64,000 nucleotides of DNA, from positions 1 to 64,000 of the forward strand of contig JAZREP010000016.1 of NCBI GenBank assembly GCA_045660865.1, read 5' to 3'. Positions 33,219 to 42,401 of this stretch are shown here, piece by piece. How positions within the stretch are numbered: position 1 is the stretch's first letter; each line of letters begins with the position of its first letter. Position numbers and translations under genes: made by a program. The stretch is from CAZRRV01 sp045660865 (GTDB taxonomy: Bacteria; Bacillota; Clostridia; Oscillospirales; Acutalibacteraceae). Under the pieces are notes generated by a model, which was given only the letters and a program-made list of their open reading frames with translations, was not told where the DNA came from and did not search any database.

Positions 33219-34115
33219 ATGAAAGGTATCATTCTTGCCGGTGGTTCCGGCACAAGACTTTATCCCCTGACAAAAGTAACATCAAAACAGTTACTTCCCA
33301 TTTACGATAAACCGATGATTTATTATCCCATGTCGGTGCTTATGAATGCGGGAATAAGGGATATTCTCATAATTTCCACCCCTGCAGACACTCCAAGATT
33401 TAAGGAACTGCTGGGTGATGGTCATCAGTTTGGCGTAAACCTTTCTTATGCTGTTCAGCCTTCTCCCGATGGTCTCGCTCAAGCTTTTATAATTGGCGCT
33501 GATTTTATTGGTGACGACACCGCTTGTATGGTGCTTGGCGATAATATCTTTGCGGGTCATGGTCTTAAAAAACGCCTTAAAGCTGCCGTGGAACGTGCTG
33601 AGAACGGAAAAGGCGCTACCGTTTTTGGATACTATGTTGACGACCCTGAGCGTTTTGGTATAGTTGAATTTGATAAGGATGGCAAGGCAATTTCCATTGA
33701 GGAAAAACCTGCCAAACCTAAAAGCAACTACTGCGTAACAGGTCTTTACTTTTACGATAACAATGTTGTGGAATACGCTAAGAACCTGAAACCCTCTGCC
33801 AGAGGAGAGCTTGAAATAACCGACCTTAACAGAATTTATCTCGAAAACGGCGAGCTTAATGTTGAGCTTCTCGGTCAGGGCTTTACTTGGTTGGATACAG
33901 GTACACACGAGAGTCTCGTTGAAGCAACAAACTTTGTTAAGACTGTTGAAACCCACCAACACAGAAAGATAGCTTGTCTGGAAGAGATAGCTTATTTAAA
34001 TGGTTGGATAACCAAAGAGGATGTTCTTGAGGTTTATGAGGTTTTAAAGAAAAATCAATACGGCCAGTATCTAAAGGATGTTCTGGACGGAAAATACATA
34101 GATGCTTTACACTAA
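33219..34115 (+). CDS. rfbA: Glucose-1-phosphate thymidylyltransferase
   Basis: First step of dTDP-L-rhamnose synthesis: glucose 1-phosphate plus dTTP to dTDP-glucose. GGSGTRLYPLTKVTSKQLLPIYDKPMIYYP at the N-terminus (split signature GGSGTRL and KQLLPIYDKP), MVLGDNIFAGHG near residue 105 and YCVTGLYFYDN near 168 are diagnostic. Length (298) is full. AAGGAGC precedes ATG 33219. It begins rfbA-rfbB-rfbD-rfbC, the complete rhamnose donor pathway. Confidence 0.96.
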   Translation: MKGIILAGGSGTRLYPLTKVTSKQLLPIYDKPMIYYPMSVLMNAGIRDILIISTPADTPRFKELLGDGHQFGVNLSYAVQPSPDGLAQAFIIGADFIGDDTACMVLGDNIFAGHGLKKRLKAAVERAENGKGATVFGYYVDDPERFGIVEFDKDGKAISIEEKPAKPKSNYCVTGLYFYDNNVVEYAKNLKPSARGELEITDLNRIYLENGELNVELLGQGFTWLDTGTHESLVEATNFVKTVETHQHRKIACLEEIAYLNGWITKEDVLEVYEVLKKNQYGQYLKDVLDGKYIDALH

Positions 34116-34128
34116 AGGGGAATTTAAG

Positions 34129-35148
34129 ATGAATATTATTGTTACCGGTGGCGCCGGATTTATTGGAAGCAACTTTATTTTTCACATGCTTGGCAAATAT
34201 AAAGATTATAGAATAATTTGCCTTGATAAGCTTACCTATGCGGGTAATCTTTCCACACTAGCTCCCGTTATGGAAAATCCTAATTTCCGTTTTGTTAAAG
34301 CGGATATATGTGACAGGGATGCAGTTTATAAACTCTTTGAAGAGGAAAAACCAGATGTTGTGGTAAACTTTGCGGCAGAAAGCCATGTTGACCGCTCTAT
34401 TGAAAACCCTGAAGTTTTCCTTCAAACCAATATTTTAGGAACACAGGTGCTTATGGATGCTTGCCGCAAATATGGTATTGAGCGTTATCACCAGGTTTCT
34501 ACTGATGAGGTTTACGGTGATTTACCTCTTGACCGTCCTGACCTGTTCTTTACTGAGGAAACCCCAATTCACACTTCTTCTCCGTATTCCTCATCAAAAG
34601 CAGGTGCCGACCTTTTGGTTCTTGCATATCACAGAACCTATGGTTTGCCCGTAACCATTTCTCGTTGCTCAAATAACTATGGCCCCTATCATTTTCCGGA
34701 AAAACTTATCCCCTTAATGATAGCTAATGCACTTGCCGACAAACCTTTGCCGGTTTACGGTGAGGGTCTAAATGTTCGTGACTGGCTCTATGTTGAGGAC
34801 CATTGCAAGGCTATTGACCTTATTATTCATAAGGGTAGAGTTGGTGAGGTTTATAATATCGGCGGTCACAACGAAATGAAGAATATTGATATTGTTAAGA
34901 TAATTTGTAAGGCTCTTGATAAACCCGAAAGCCTTATTACTTATGTAACCGACCGTAAAGGTCACGATATGCGCTATGCTATAGACCCAACCAAGATTCA
35001 CAACGAACTTGGATGGCTCCCCGAAACCAAATTTGCCGACGGTATTCAAAAGACTATTAAATGGTATCTTGAAAACCGTGAGTGGTGGGAAACTATCATA
35101 TCGGGCGAATATCAGAATTACTACGAAATGATGTACGGTGACAGATAA
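34129..35148 (+). CDS. rfbB: dTDP-glucose 4,6-dehydratase
   Basis: Second step of dTDP-L-rhamnose synthesis. Extended SDR protein with GGAGFIGSNF at residues 7-16, catalytic STDEVYGDL near 125 and YSSSKAGAD (YxxxK) near 160, then ISRCSNNYGPYHFPEKLIPLMI near 185. ATG 34129 follows AAAGGGG; an upstream in-frame start at 34102 overlaps rfbA. Length (339) is typical. The stop abuts the rfbD start codon (TAAATG). Confidence 0.96.
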   Translation: MNIIVTGGAGFIGSNFIFHMLGKYKDYRIICLDKLTYAGNLSTLAPVMENPNFRFVKADICDRDAVYKLFEEEKPDVVVNFAAESHVDRSIENPEVFLQTNILGTQVLMDACRKYGIERYHQVSTDEVYGDLPLDRPDLFFTEETPIHTSSPYSSSKAGADLLVLAYHRTYGLPVTISRCSNNYGPYHFPEKLIPLMIANALADKPLPVYGEGLNVRDWLYVEDHCKAIDLIIHKGRVGEVYNIGGHNEMKNIDIVKIICKALDKPESLITYVTDRKGHDMRYAIDPTKIHNELGWLPETKFADGIQKTIKWYLENREWWETIISGEYQNYYEMMYGDR

Positions 35149-36036
35149 ATGAAGGTTTTTGTAACAGGCGTTAAAGGCCAGCTTGGCCACGATGTTATTC
35201 TTGAATTGGAAAAAAGAGGTTATGAGAGTGTTGGCAGTGATATTGCCGACACCTGTGACTTTGAAAATTATCTTAAACTTGACATAACCGATGCCGAGCA
35301 GGTAGAGCAGGCAATACTTGATGTTAAACCCGATGCGGTAGTTCATTGTGCCGCTTGGACTGCGGTTGATGCGGCAGAGGATGAGGAAAACAAGGATAAG
35401 GTTTATGCCGTTAATGTAACGGGCACAAAGAACATCGCCACCGCCTGTAAAAAGGCAGATTGCAAGATGATTTATATAAGCACCGATTATGTTTTTAATG
35501 GTGAAGGTGAAATCCCTTGGGCTGCCGACTGTAAGGATTATGCTCCTTTGAGTGTTTATGGTGATACTAAGCTTAAAGGCGAGCTTGCTGTTGCAGATAT
35601 CCTTGAAAAATTCTTTATTGTCCGTATAGCATGGGTGTTTGGTATTAACGGAAACAACTTTATAAAAACAATGTTGAATTTGGGTAAAAAATATGATGCT
35701 CTGCGGGTTGTTAACGACCAAATAGGTACACCTACATATACGGCAGATCTGTCGATTTTGCTTGTTGATATGCTTGAAAGTGAGAAATACGGATATTATC
35801 ACGCTACCAACGAAGGCGGATTTATAAGTTGGTACGATTTTGCTTGTGAAATTTTTAAACAAGCAAACTACCAAACTAAAGTAACACCCGTAACCACTCA
35901 AGAGTATGGCGTATCCAAGGCAGCAAGACCTTTTAACAGTCGTCTTGATAAATCAAAACTTACCGAAAAAGGCTTTAAACCTCTGCCTACTTGGCAGGAT
36001 GCCCTTTGCAGATATTTAGCTAAGCTGGCAGAGTAA
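35149..36036 (+). CDS. rfbD: dTDP-4-dehydrorhamnose reductase
   Basis: Last step of dTDP-L-rhamnose synthesis, NADPH-dependent. GVKGQLGHDV at the N-terminus, VVHCAAWTAVDAAEDE near residue 64, ISTDYVFNGEGE near 105 and YGDTKLKGE (YxxxK) near 137 are typical. Length (295) is normal. Gene order B-D-C places it before the epimerase. One of the window's rare GATC sites is at 35746. Confidence 0.95.
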   Translation: MKVFVTGVKGQLGHDVILELEKRGYESVGSDIADTCDFENYLKLDITDAEQVEQAILDVKPDAVVHCAAWTAVDAAEDEENKDKVYAVNVTGTKNIATACKKADCKMIYISTDYVFNGEGEIPWAADCKDYAPLSVYGDTKLKGELAVADILEKFFIVRIAWVFGINGNNFIKTMLNLGKKYDALRVVNDQIGTPTYTADLSILLVDMLESEKYGYYHATNEGGFISWYDFACEIFKQANYQTKVTPVTTQEYGVSKAARPFNSRLDKSKLTEKGFKPLPTWQDALCRYLAKLAE

Positions 36037-36067
36037 TTTAATGTTTATTATGTTAGGAGATATAGGG

Positions 36068-36670
36068 ATGGGACAGATAAAGGTAACAAAATGCCATATT
36101 GAGGGACTTTATATTATTGAGCCTGCTGTTCACGGTGATAACAGAGGTTATTTTATGGAAACCTATAATCAGCGCGATATGGCTGAGGCGGGTCTTAATA
36201 TGAAGTTCGTTCAGGACAACCAGAGTATGTCAGTTAAGGGTGTGCTTCGCGGTTTGCATTTTCAAAAGGAATTCCCCCAAGGTAAACTTGTACGAGTTAT
36301 AAAGGGAAGAGTCTTTGATGTTGCCGTTGACCTTAGAAAAGGCTCAAAAACCTATGGAAAATGGTTTGGCGTTGAGCTTACTGAGGAAAACAAAAAACAG
36401 TTTTATATCTCAGAAGGCTTTGCTCACGGCTTTTTGGTGCTTAGCGAAACGGCAGAGTTTTGCTATAAAGTTACCGATTTTTATCACCCCGGTGATGAGG
36501 GTGGCCTTGCTTGGAATGACCCGGAAATTGACATCAAGTGGCCTGAACTTCAAGGCAATTACAATGGTACATCAAGCGCCGAAGGGTATACTCTTGTGGA
36601 TGGTACACCCCTCAATTTAAGCGATAAAGACCAGAAATGGTTAGGACTTAAAGATACATTCAGCTTTTAA
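36068..36670 (+). CDS. rfbC: dTDP-4-dehydrorhamnose 3,5-epimerase
   Basis: Third step of dTDP-L-rhamnose synthesis. A cupin-fold protein with VKGVLRGLHFQKE near residue 57, KLVRVIKGRVFDVAVDLRKGS near 75 and ISEGFAHGFLVLSE near 115, plus PGDEGGLAWNDPEI near 142. ATG 36068 follows TAGGAGA by 7 nt; two earlier in-frame ATGs (36041, 36050) lie before that site. The 200-residue length is slightly long but full. Confidence 0.95.
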   Translation: MGQIKVTKCHIEGLYIIEPAVHGDNRGYFMETYNQRDMAEAGLNMKFVQDNQSMSVKGVLRGLHFQKEFPQGKLVRVIKGRVFDVAVDLRKGSKTYGKWFGVELTEENKKQFYISEGFAHGFLVLSETAEFCYKVTDFYHPGDEGGLAWNDPEIDIKWPELQGNYNGTSSAEGYTLVDGTPLNLSDKDQKWLGLKDTFSF

Positions 36671-36700
36671 GGCTTTATTTTGAAAGAGGCGTATAAAACA

Positions 36701-38125
36701 ATGGGTTCAGGTAAAAGCAATGCGCTAACTGCAGGACTTGGTTATACAATAGGTAACATCCTGATTAGGTGTATAAGCATTTTGACATTACCGATTTTCA
36801 GTCGAATTATGGGCACCGAAGAATTTGGTGTCTTTAATGTGTTTATGTCTTATGATGCGGTGTTGCATGTAATAGTTGGTTTTGCGTTACACTCAAGTGT
36901 TAGAAGTGCTAATATTGAGTTTAAAGGATATATAAAGGAGTACACATCCTGTATTTCACTTGTATATATAATTAGTGCGGCAGTGTTATCTTTACTAGTG
37001 TTTGTGTTCCCAAATCCCATAAGCTCTATTTTAGGATTTGAACCAAAACTTTTATACCTTTTGATAATTCACAGTGTTTCTGCTGCGCTATTGACATTGT
37101 ATAACACCCGATTAAGCCTTGACTATTCTTACAAAAAATATCTTATAGCGGCGATTATAAATTCGGTGGGCGGTATCGGTATATCCTTACTGCTTATGCT
37201 CACAGTGTTTTCCTCGCAAAAAGATGTTGGCAGGATTATAGGCTCAACTTTGGTTCAAGCGATTCTTGCAGTATTCATACTAATAATATTTTTTAGAGCT
37301 GCAAAACCTAAGTTTGACAAAAAGTATTTAAGCTTTGGACTAAAATACAGTTTGCCTATCGTTCCTCACGGGGTTTCTCAAATATTATTGGCGCAGTTCG
37401 ACCGTGTTATGATAAGTAAGATGGTTAGCGACTCACGTGCGGGTATATACAGCCTTGCAGGAAATTTAAAAATTGTTATGACAGTTATAACCACCTCTAT
37501 ATCTGCTGCGTGGAACACATGGTTTTTTGAGCAGATGGATAAGGGTGATAAACTGTCAATTCAAAAAAGGGCGGTACAGCTCGCTGCTCTTTATACTGTT
37601 TTATGTGTAGGACTTATTGCAGTTTCCCCCGAAATGATATTGATTTTAGGCGGCAAGGAATATGATTTGGCAAAATATGTTGCCATACCAATGGTTCTTG
37701 ATGCCCTTGTGCTTTTCTTCTATGACCTTGTTGTTTCTGGCGAATATTATGTGAAAAAAACAGTTAATATTATGTTGGCAACTATAGGAGCTGCTGTGCT
37801 AAATGTTGCACTCAATTATATTTTTATATTAAAATACGGTTTTATTGCCGCAGCATATACAACATTGTTCTGTTATTTGGTGTACCTTGTGCTTCATATT
37901 ATAATATGTCGAAAAATGGTGAAATTCTTTATTCTTCCTTTAAAATGGATGTTGTTGTTTGGCAGTATAGCTGTGATTATGTCGGCAGCAAGTCTGTTGC
38001 TTATAAATAACTTGATTCTAAGATGGCTGATTTGTGCAGTTATTGTAATACCAATGTCTTTGCTCTTACTTAAAGATATGGGTGGAGTAAAGGGACTTAT
38101 TAGCAGTGTAAAAGGGGAAAAATAA
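36701..38125 (+). CDS. Polysaccharide flippase, Wzx/MATE-like
   Basis: A membrane protein of about 474 residues with twelve to fourteen hydrophobic segments, starting with GLGYTIGNILIRCISILTLPIFSRIMGTEEFG split over its first segment, which is typical of polysaccharide transporter (MOP superfamily) proteins. It should move lipid-linked repeat units across the membrane. ATG 36701 is preferred over an in-frame TTG at 36680; AAAGAGG at 36683-36689 is somewhat far (11 nt), so the start is not certain. It follows the rhamnose genes and is coupled closely to licD (2 nt). Confidence 0.88.
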   Translation: MGSGKSNALTAGLGYTIGNILIRCISILTLPIFSRIMGTEEFGVFNVFMSYDAVLHVIVGFALHSSVRSANIEFKGYIKEYTSCISLVYIISAAVLSLLVFVFPNPISSILGFEPKLLYLLIIHSVSAALLTLYNTRLSLDYSYKKYLIAAIINSVGGIGISLLLMLTVFSSQKDVGRIIGSTLVQAILAVFILIIFFRAAKPKFDKKYLSFGLKYSLPIVPHGVSQILLAQFDRVMISKMVSDSRAGIYSLAGNLKIVMTVITTSISAAWNTWFFEQMDKGDKLSIQKRAVQLAALYTVLCVGLIAVSPEMILILGGKEYDLAKYVAIPMVLDALVLFFYDLVVSGEYYVKKTVNIMLATIGAAVLNVALNYIFILKYGFIAAAYTTLFCYLVYLVLHIIICRKMVKFFILPLKWMLLFGSIAVIMSAASLLLINNLILRWLICAVIVIPMSLLLLKDMGGVKGLISSVKGEK

Positions 38126-38127
38126 TT

Positions 38128-38964
38128 ATGGAAAGCAAAGCATTAACTTTAAAGGAAATTCATACCGAAACGGTTGGTCTTTTAAAGAAGCTTGCCGAAA
38201 TTTGTGATTTGCTCGGAATAAATTATTTTATGGCGTATGGTTCACTCCTTGGCGTTGTCCGTCACAAGGGATTTATTCCTTGGGATGACGATACGGATGT
38301 TATTATGTGCCGTCCCGACTATGAAAAGTTTAAAAAATACTGCTTAGAAAATGAGCAGGAACTGCTTCCTTATAAATTTATGGGCTGGGAAAATTCAAAG
38401 AATTATCCTTTTGCTTTATGGCGATTCTGTGATACTCGCTATAGACTGGAATCAGACGATTATCCTGATGGTGGTTTGGGACTTTTTGTAGATGTATACT
38501 GTTATGATGGAGCCGGAAATGTGCCCATAGAAAAAGACCACCCTTTAAGAAAAAAACAGAGAATATACGAAGCCTTTGTGCTTCTTACCAATCAAAAGAA
38601 ATATAAAAAATCTCCCAAAGGGATAGTGAAGACAATTACAAAATTCCCAATATATGTTTTTGCAAAGCTTATGGGAAGAAATTTCTTTATGAAAAAGCTT
38701 GATAAACTTAAAGACACCTTCTCTTATGAGGAGAGCAGTTTGTTAAACTCGTTGTCTTGGGATTTTTCTATAAACTCAAGAAAAAAAGAGTGGTATCAGG
38801 AATATATAATGCTTCCTTTAAATGACATTGAGGTTAAGGTGCCAAAACAATACGATGAAGTTTTGCGTTGCTCGTATGGAGATTATATGCAACTTCCTCC
38901 AGAGGATAAGCGGACCCCCAGTCACGGATACCGTCTTTATAAAAAGAAGGAGTATTTTAGGTAA
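38128..38964 (+). CDS. LicD family phosphotransferase
   Basis: LicD-family enzymes transfer phosphocholine or similar phospho-alcohol groups from CDP-activated donors to surface glycans. The 278-residue protein has the family core YFMAYGSLLGVVRHKGFIPWDDDTDV (metal-binding DDDTD near residue 54) and CRPDYEKF. Length is typical. It lies 2 nt after the flippase gene. A CDP-donor could be made by the cytidylyltransferase fusion at the end of this locus. The group transferred (choline, ethanolamine, aminoethylphosphonate, polyol phosphate) cannot be read from sequence. Confidence 0.9.
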   Translation: MESKALTLKEIHTETVGLLKKLAEICDLLGINYFMAYGSLLGVVRHKGFIPWDDDTDVIMCRPDYEKFKKYCLENEQELLPYKFMGWENSKNYPFALWRFCDTRYRLESDDYPDGGLGLFVDVYCYDGAGNVPIEKDHPLRKKQRIYEAFVLLTNQKKYKKSPKGIVKTITKFPIYVFAKLMGRNFFMKKLDKLKDTFSYEESSLLNSLSWDFSINSRKKEWYQEYIMLPLNDIEVKVPKQYDEVLRCSYGDYMQLPPEDKRTPSHGYRLYKKKEYFR

Positions 38965-38978
38965 AAGGAATTTATACA

Positions 38979-40097
38979 ATGAAGAAATTTGGAATTGTAA
39001 GCTACAATATATACGGAAACTTTACAAATTACGGCTCGGCACTTCAGTCCTGGGCGTTGCATCAGGCTATAAATCACATTGATCGGGAACAGTATCAAGC
39101 GGTTCTTGTGGATTACTGTCCGGATATTCTTGCTGATAAGGATCCTCTTGATCCAATGAAAAATATGTGGGATAAGGATGAGGAGTCTGTTCGTATGTGC
39201 ACACTCAGCCTTCCTGCAATCAAAGAAAATTATTATAAATTTGATAAATTTTATCATGAACGTTTTTACAGAACAAGAAAAAAATATACCTCACAGAATT
39301 TTAATGATATTATGAATGATGAACAACTTGACGGGTTTGTATGCGGAAGTGATACTATTTTCTGTATGGACGAGTTCGGATTCGATGACGGATATTATGC
39401 AAATTATCCGTGCATGAAAAATTCCTATTCGGTTGCTTACGCCGCAAGTTTTGGTGATCCCACTTTAACGGCTGAGGTATGTATGACGCTTAACGAAAGG
39501 CTTAAAAATTTTAAAGCATTCGGATTGCGTGAGGAGCAGATGGTACCGTATGTAAGGGAGCATACCGATGTTGCTGTACAGCGTGTTGTTGACCCAACCT
39601 TGCTTCTTACCTCAAAGGACTATGATACCATTGCCGCGCCGCGGCAATGCCATGAAAAATACCTTTTACTGTATGCAAGACGTTATAATCCCGAAATGGA
39701 GGCTTATGCCGAAAGAATAGCACAGGAAAAGGGTCTTAAAATTATTGAGATAAGTCTTAGAGCGGTAAATGCGGAGAAACACAAAATGTTTTATGAAGCA
39801 GGTGTTGAAGAGTTTTTATCACTTGTTAAATATGCCGATTATGTGGTAACCAATTCCTTTCACGGTATGATATTTGCGGTGCAATATGCAAGACCCTTTG
39901 CCATTTTCTCCAGATATCAGTGCAATAATAAGATTGAAGAAATATTAGAGCTTTTTGGGCTTTCGGAGAGAATGCTTACAAAAAAGGAACAGTCTGTTGC
40001 GGATGAAATTGATTATAATCGCGTATACGCCCGGATAGAAGAACAACGCAAGAAATCTCTTGAATTTTTGCGTTTTGAACTTGGCGGATGTAAATAA
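38979..40097 (+). CDS. Polysaccharide pyruvyl transferase family protein
   Basis: A 372-residue member of the polysaccharide pyruvyl transferase family, which typically adds ketal-linked pyruvate to sugars from phosphoenolpyruvate. The start SYNIYGNFTNYGSALQSWAL and the block FVCGSDTIFCMDEFGF near residue 115, RVVDPTLLLT near 205 and TNSFHGMIFAVQYARPFAIFSR near 290 are typical. It carries four of the ten GATC tetramers seen in the window (39081, 39141, 39150, 39456), including a GGATCC, and uses GAT before C freely where neighbouring genes use GAC. This compositional break suggests recent acquisition together with the next gene. Confidence 0.88.
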   Translation: MKKFGIVSYNIYGNFTNYGSALQSWALHQAINHIDREQYQAVLVDYCPDILADKDPLDPMKNMWDKDEESVRMCTLSLPAIKENYYKFDKFYHERFYRTRKKYTSQNFNDIMNDEQLDGFVCGSDTIFCMDEFGFDDGYYANYPCMKNSYSVAYAASFGDPTLTAEVCMTLNERLKNFKAFGLREEQMVPYVREHTDVAVQRVVDPTLLLTSKDYDTIAAPRQCHEKYLLLYARRYNPEMEAYAERIAQEKGLKIIEISLRAVNAEKHKMFYEAGVEEFLSLVKYADYVVTNSFHGMIFAVQYARPFAIFSRYQCNNKIEEILELFGLSERMLTKKEQSVADEIDYNRVYARIEEQRKKSLEFLRFELGGCK

Positions 40098-40111
40098 CAG
40101 GGAGCACGGCT

Positions 40112-41326
40112 ATGAAAGGATTCTTACAAACAGAAAAGAAAGAAGAATGTTTTGGTTGCGAAGCCTGTGCTCAGTGTTGTCCTGTAAGCGCTATAATTAT
40201 GCAGGAGGATGAAGAAGGCTTTCGCTATCCGAAGGTGGACGATGCTAAATGTATTTCCTGCGGTAAATGTGTTAAAATATGTCCTTGCTATGATCTCCCT
40301 AAGCCTTTCAAAGAGGAAAAGTTAGCTTTCGGTGGTTATCACACAGATATTTCTGTTAAGGCAGAGAGCACCTCGGGCGGCGCTTTTACAGCCATTGTTG
40401 ATGGATGGTGCGATGAAAACTATGTTATTTTTGGTGCCATAGCAAAGGAACTTAAAGTTTATCATGGCTTTATTACCGATAAAACTGAACTTTATAAGTT
40501 CAGAAAATCCAAATATTCTCAAAGCAATATCGGAGATTCATTTAAGCAAGTAAAAAGTTTTCTGAAGGATGGGAAAAAGGTTCTTTTTTCAGGCACCCCT
40601 TGTCAGATTGCAGGATTGAGAAATTATCTAGGAAATACCGATATACAGGCGCTGCTTACGGTGGAGGTAATATGTGAAGGCGTTCCTACCCCGCACTTTA
40701 TGCAGAGATATGCCGAATATATAAAGAAAAAGCACGGAGCCGATATTGAATTTCTTGATTACAGGCATAAGAATATGCGAAAAAAATCAGGCAAATGGGA
40801 TTTTGAGGTAATGAACACCGTTCTAAAAAATGGTAAAAGCTTTAAGAAGGACAGATGGTTTAATCCTTTCTGGTCTGTGTGGCTTAATCATCTTATGAGC
40901 CGTCCGGGCTGTTATAACTGTAAATTTACCAATACTGACAGGGTTGCGGATATATCGTTGGGTGACCTATGGGGCGTTCATCTGTACTGTCCTGAGCTTT
41001 ACGGGCGAAACGGCGGCGCTTCACTTATCGTTTGCAACTCAAAAAAAGGAAAAGAGGCTTTAGAAGCCGCTAAACCGTATCTTTTCGGACACGAGCTTTC
41101 CTTTGAAACAGCATTAAAATATCAAAGCCCTATGCGAACATCTATATCCTACAATCCAAACAGGGAGCAGTTTATGCAGGATGTAAAGAACTTGGATTAT
41201 AGATCACTCAGCAAAAAATGGGCAAAAAAACCTACGCTGAAGCTATTATGGTCTAAATATGCTTGGGGCAACAGACAAAAGGTTTTTATGTGGAATTTAA
41301 CTCATTCCAAGAAGCGAGGCAAATAA
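40112..41326 (+). CDS. Coenzyme F420 hydrogenase/dehydrogenase beta-subunit-like Fe-S protein
   Basis: A 404-residue protein with an N-terminal pair of 4Fe-4S motifs (CFGCEACAQCCPVSAI near residue 12 and CISCGKCVKICPC near 48) and an FrhB-type domain (STSGGAFTAIVDGW near 90, FSGTPCQIAGLRNYL near 158, RPGCYNCKFTNTDRVADISLGDLWG near 265). F420 itself is not expected in clostridia; such proteins frequently sit beside pyruvyl transferases in polysaccharide loci, as here, and may reduce or modify a sugar-linked group. The true reaction is unknown. Two GATC sites (40292, 41202) set it apart from most of the window. GGGAG precedes ATG 40112. Confidence 0.87.
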   Translation: MKGFLQTEKKEECFGCEACAQCCPVSAIIMQEDEEGFRYPKVDDAKCISCGKCVKICPCYDLPKPFKEEKLAFGGYHTDISVKAESTSGGAFTAIVDGWCDENYVIFGAIAKELKVYHGFITDKTELYKFRKSKYSQSNIGDSFKQVKSFLKDGKKVLFSGTPCQIAGLRNYLGNTDIQALLTVEVICEGVPTPHFMQRYAEYIKKKHGADIEFLDYRHKNMRKKSGKWDFEVMNTVLKNGKSFKKDRWFNPFWSVWLNHLMSRPGCYNCKFTNTDRVADISLGDLWGVHLYCPELYGRNGGASLIVCNSKKGKEALEAAKPYLFGHELSFETALKYQSPMRTSISYNPNREQFMQDVKNLDYRSLSKKWAKKPTLKLLWSKYAWGNRQKVFMWNLTHSKKRGK

Positions 41327-41327
41327 A

Positions 41328-42401
41328 ATGATTAATTTTACCGTAGGGCCTGTACAGGCAGAAGAACAAGTGAGAGAGATAGGGGCACATCAGGTTCCTT
41401 ATTTTAGAACACCTGAATTTTCAAAAGTGATGCTTGAAAACGAGCGGCTGATGAAAGAATTTGCTAAAGCAGATGAAGGTGCAAGGGTAGCGTTTATTAC
41501 CGGCTCTGGTACTGCTTCTATGGAAGCCACGGTAATGAATTTATTGGATGAAAGAGATAAGGCCATTGTTATAAACGGTGGTAGTTTTGGCGAAAGATTC
41601 ACCCAAATATGTGATATTCACAAAATAAATTACAATCAAATAAAACTTGAAACAGGCAAAAAATTAACAAAAGATATGCTCGAACCCTTTGAAAATAAAG
41701 GTTATACGGCATTCATTGTTAATGTGCACGAAACCTCAACCGGAGTTCATTACGATATGGAACTTATCAGTGAGTTTTGTGCCCGCAACGGACTGTTCCT
41801 TATTGTTGATGCAATAAGTTCTTTTTTGGCGGATGAATTTAAGATGGCACAGTGGGGCGTAGATGTTATGATAACAGGCTCCCAAAAAGCACTTGCTTGC
41901 CCTCCCGGAATATCGGTTATTGTCTTGTCAGAAAAAGCTGTGAACAGACTTAGTGATTACAGCTGCGGTTGTATGTATCTTGACCTTAAGTCAGCGCTTA
42001 ATAACGGGGAAAGGGGACAAACTCCTTTCACTCCTGCAGTTGGAATACTTCTCCAAATAAACGCAAGACTTAAATCAATTGAGAAATCAGGCGGTGTAGA
42101 AAGTGAAACCGCAAAAATAGCAGCCTTGGCTCAGGACTTTAGAGAAAAAATTAAGGATATGCCTTTTGAGATTGTTTCCGAAGCACTTTCCAATGCGGTT
42201 ACACCGCTTCACCCATTAAATACAAGTGCCTACGAAATTTTTACAGTTCTAAAGGATGAATATGGTATATGGGTTTGCCCAAACGGCGGAGCCCTTGCTG
42301 ATAAAATATTCCGCGTGGGACATATAGGAGCATTAACCACAGAGGATAATAATGCACTTATCAATGCTCTTAAGGATATGCAAAGAAGAGGACTTTTGTA
42401 A
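41328..42401 (+). CDS. Class V aminotransferase (alanine-glyoxylate / AEP-transaminase-like)
   Basis: A 357-residue PLP-dependent enzyme. FTVGPVQAEEQVREIGAHQVPYFRT begins it (split: FTVGPVQ, HQVPYFRT), followed by FITGSGTASMEATVMNLL near residue 58, DAISSFLADEF near 160 and the PLP lysine in ITGSQKALACPPG near 184. This resembles aminotransferases acting on 2-aminoethylphosphonate, serine or similar small substrates. It overlaps the cytidylyltransferase fusion by 1 nt, so its product may be the alcohol or phosphonate that is then cytidylylated. No PEP mutase gene is visible in the window, so an aminoethylphosphonate pathway is not shown. Confidence 0.85.
   Translation: MINFTVGPVQAEEQVREIGAHQVPYFRTPEFSKVMLENERLMKEFAKADEGARVAFITGSGTASMEATVMNLLDERDKAIVINGGSFGERFTQICDIHKINYNQIKLETGKKLTKDMLEPFENKGYTAFIVNVHETSTGVHYDMELISEFCARNGLFLIVDAISSFLADEFKMAQWGVDVMITGSQKALACPPGISVIVLSEKAVNRLSDYSCGCMYLDLKSALNNGERGQTPFTPAVGILLQINARLKSIEKSGGVESETAKIAALAQDFREKIKDMPFEIVSEALSNAVTPLHPLNTSAYEIFTVLKDEYGIWVCPNGGALADKIFRVGHIGALTTEDNNALINALKDMQRRGLL

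Noticed and set aside
33291..33962. Open frame of 223 codons antisense to rfbA
   Set aside because: Shadow of a secure gene; no independent evidence for translation.
34768..35901. Open frame of 377 codons on the minus strand, antisense to rfbB and rfbD
   Set aside because: It lies fully inside two clearly identified plus-strand genes, has no ribosome-binding site or family pattern, and its composition is that of a reverse reading.
40112..41326. True F420-dependent hydrogenase subunit
   Set aside because: No other hydrogenase or F420 genes occur nearby, and this family is common next to pyruvyl transferases in glycan loci.
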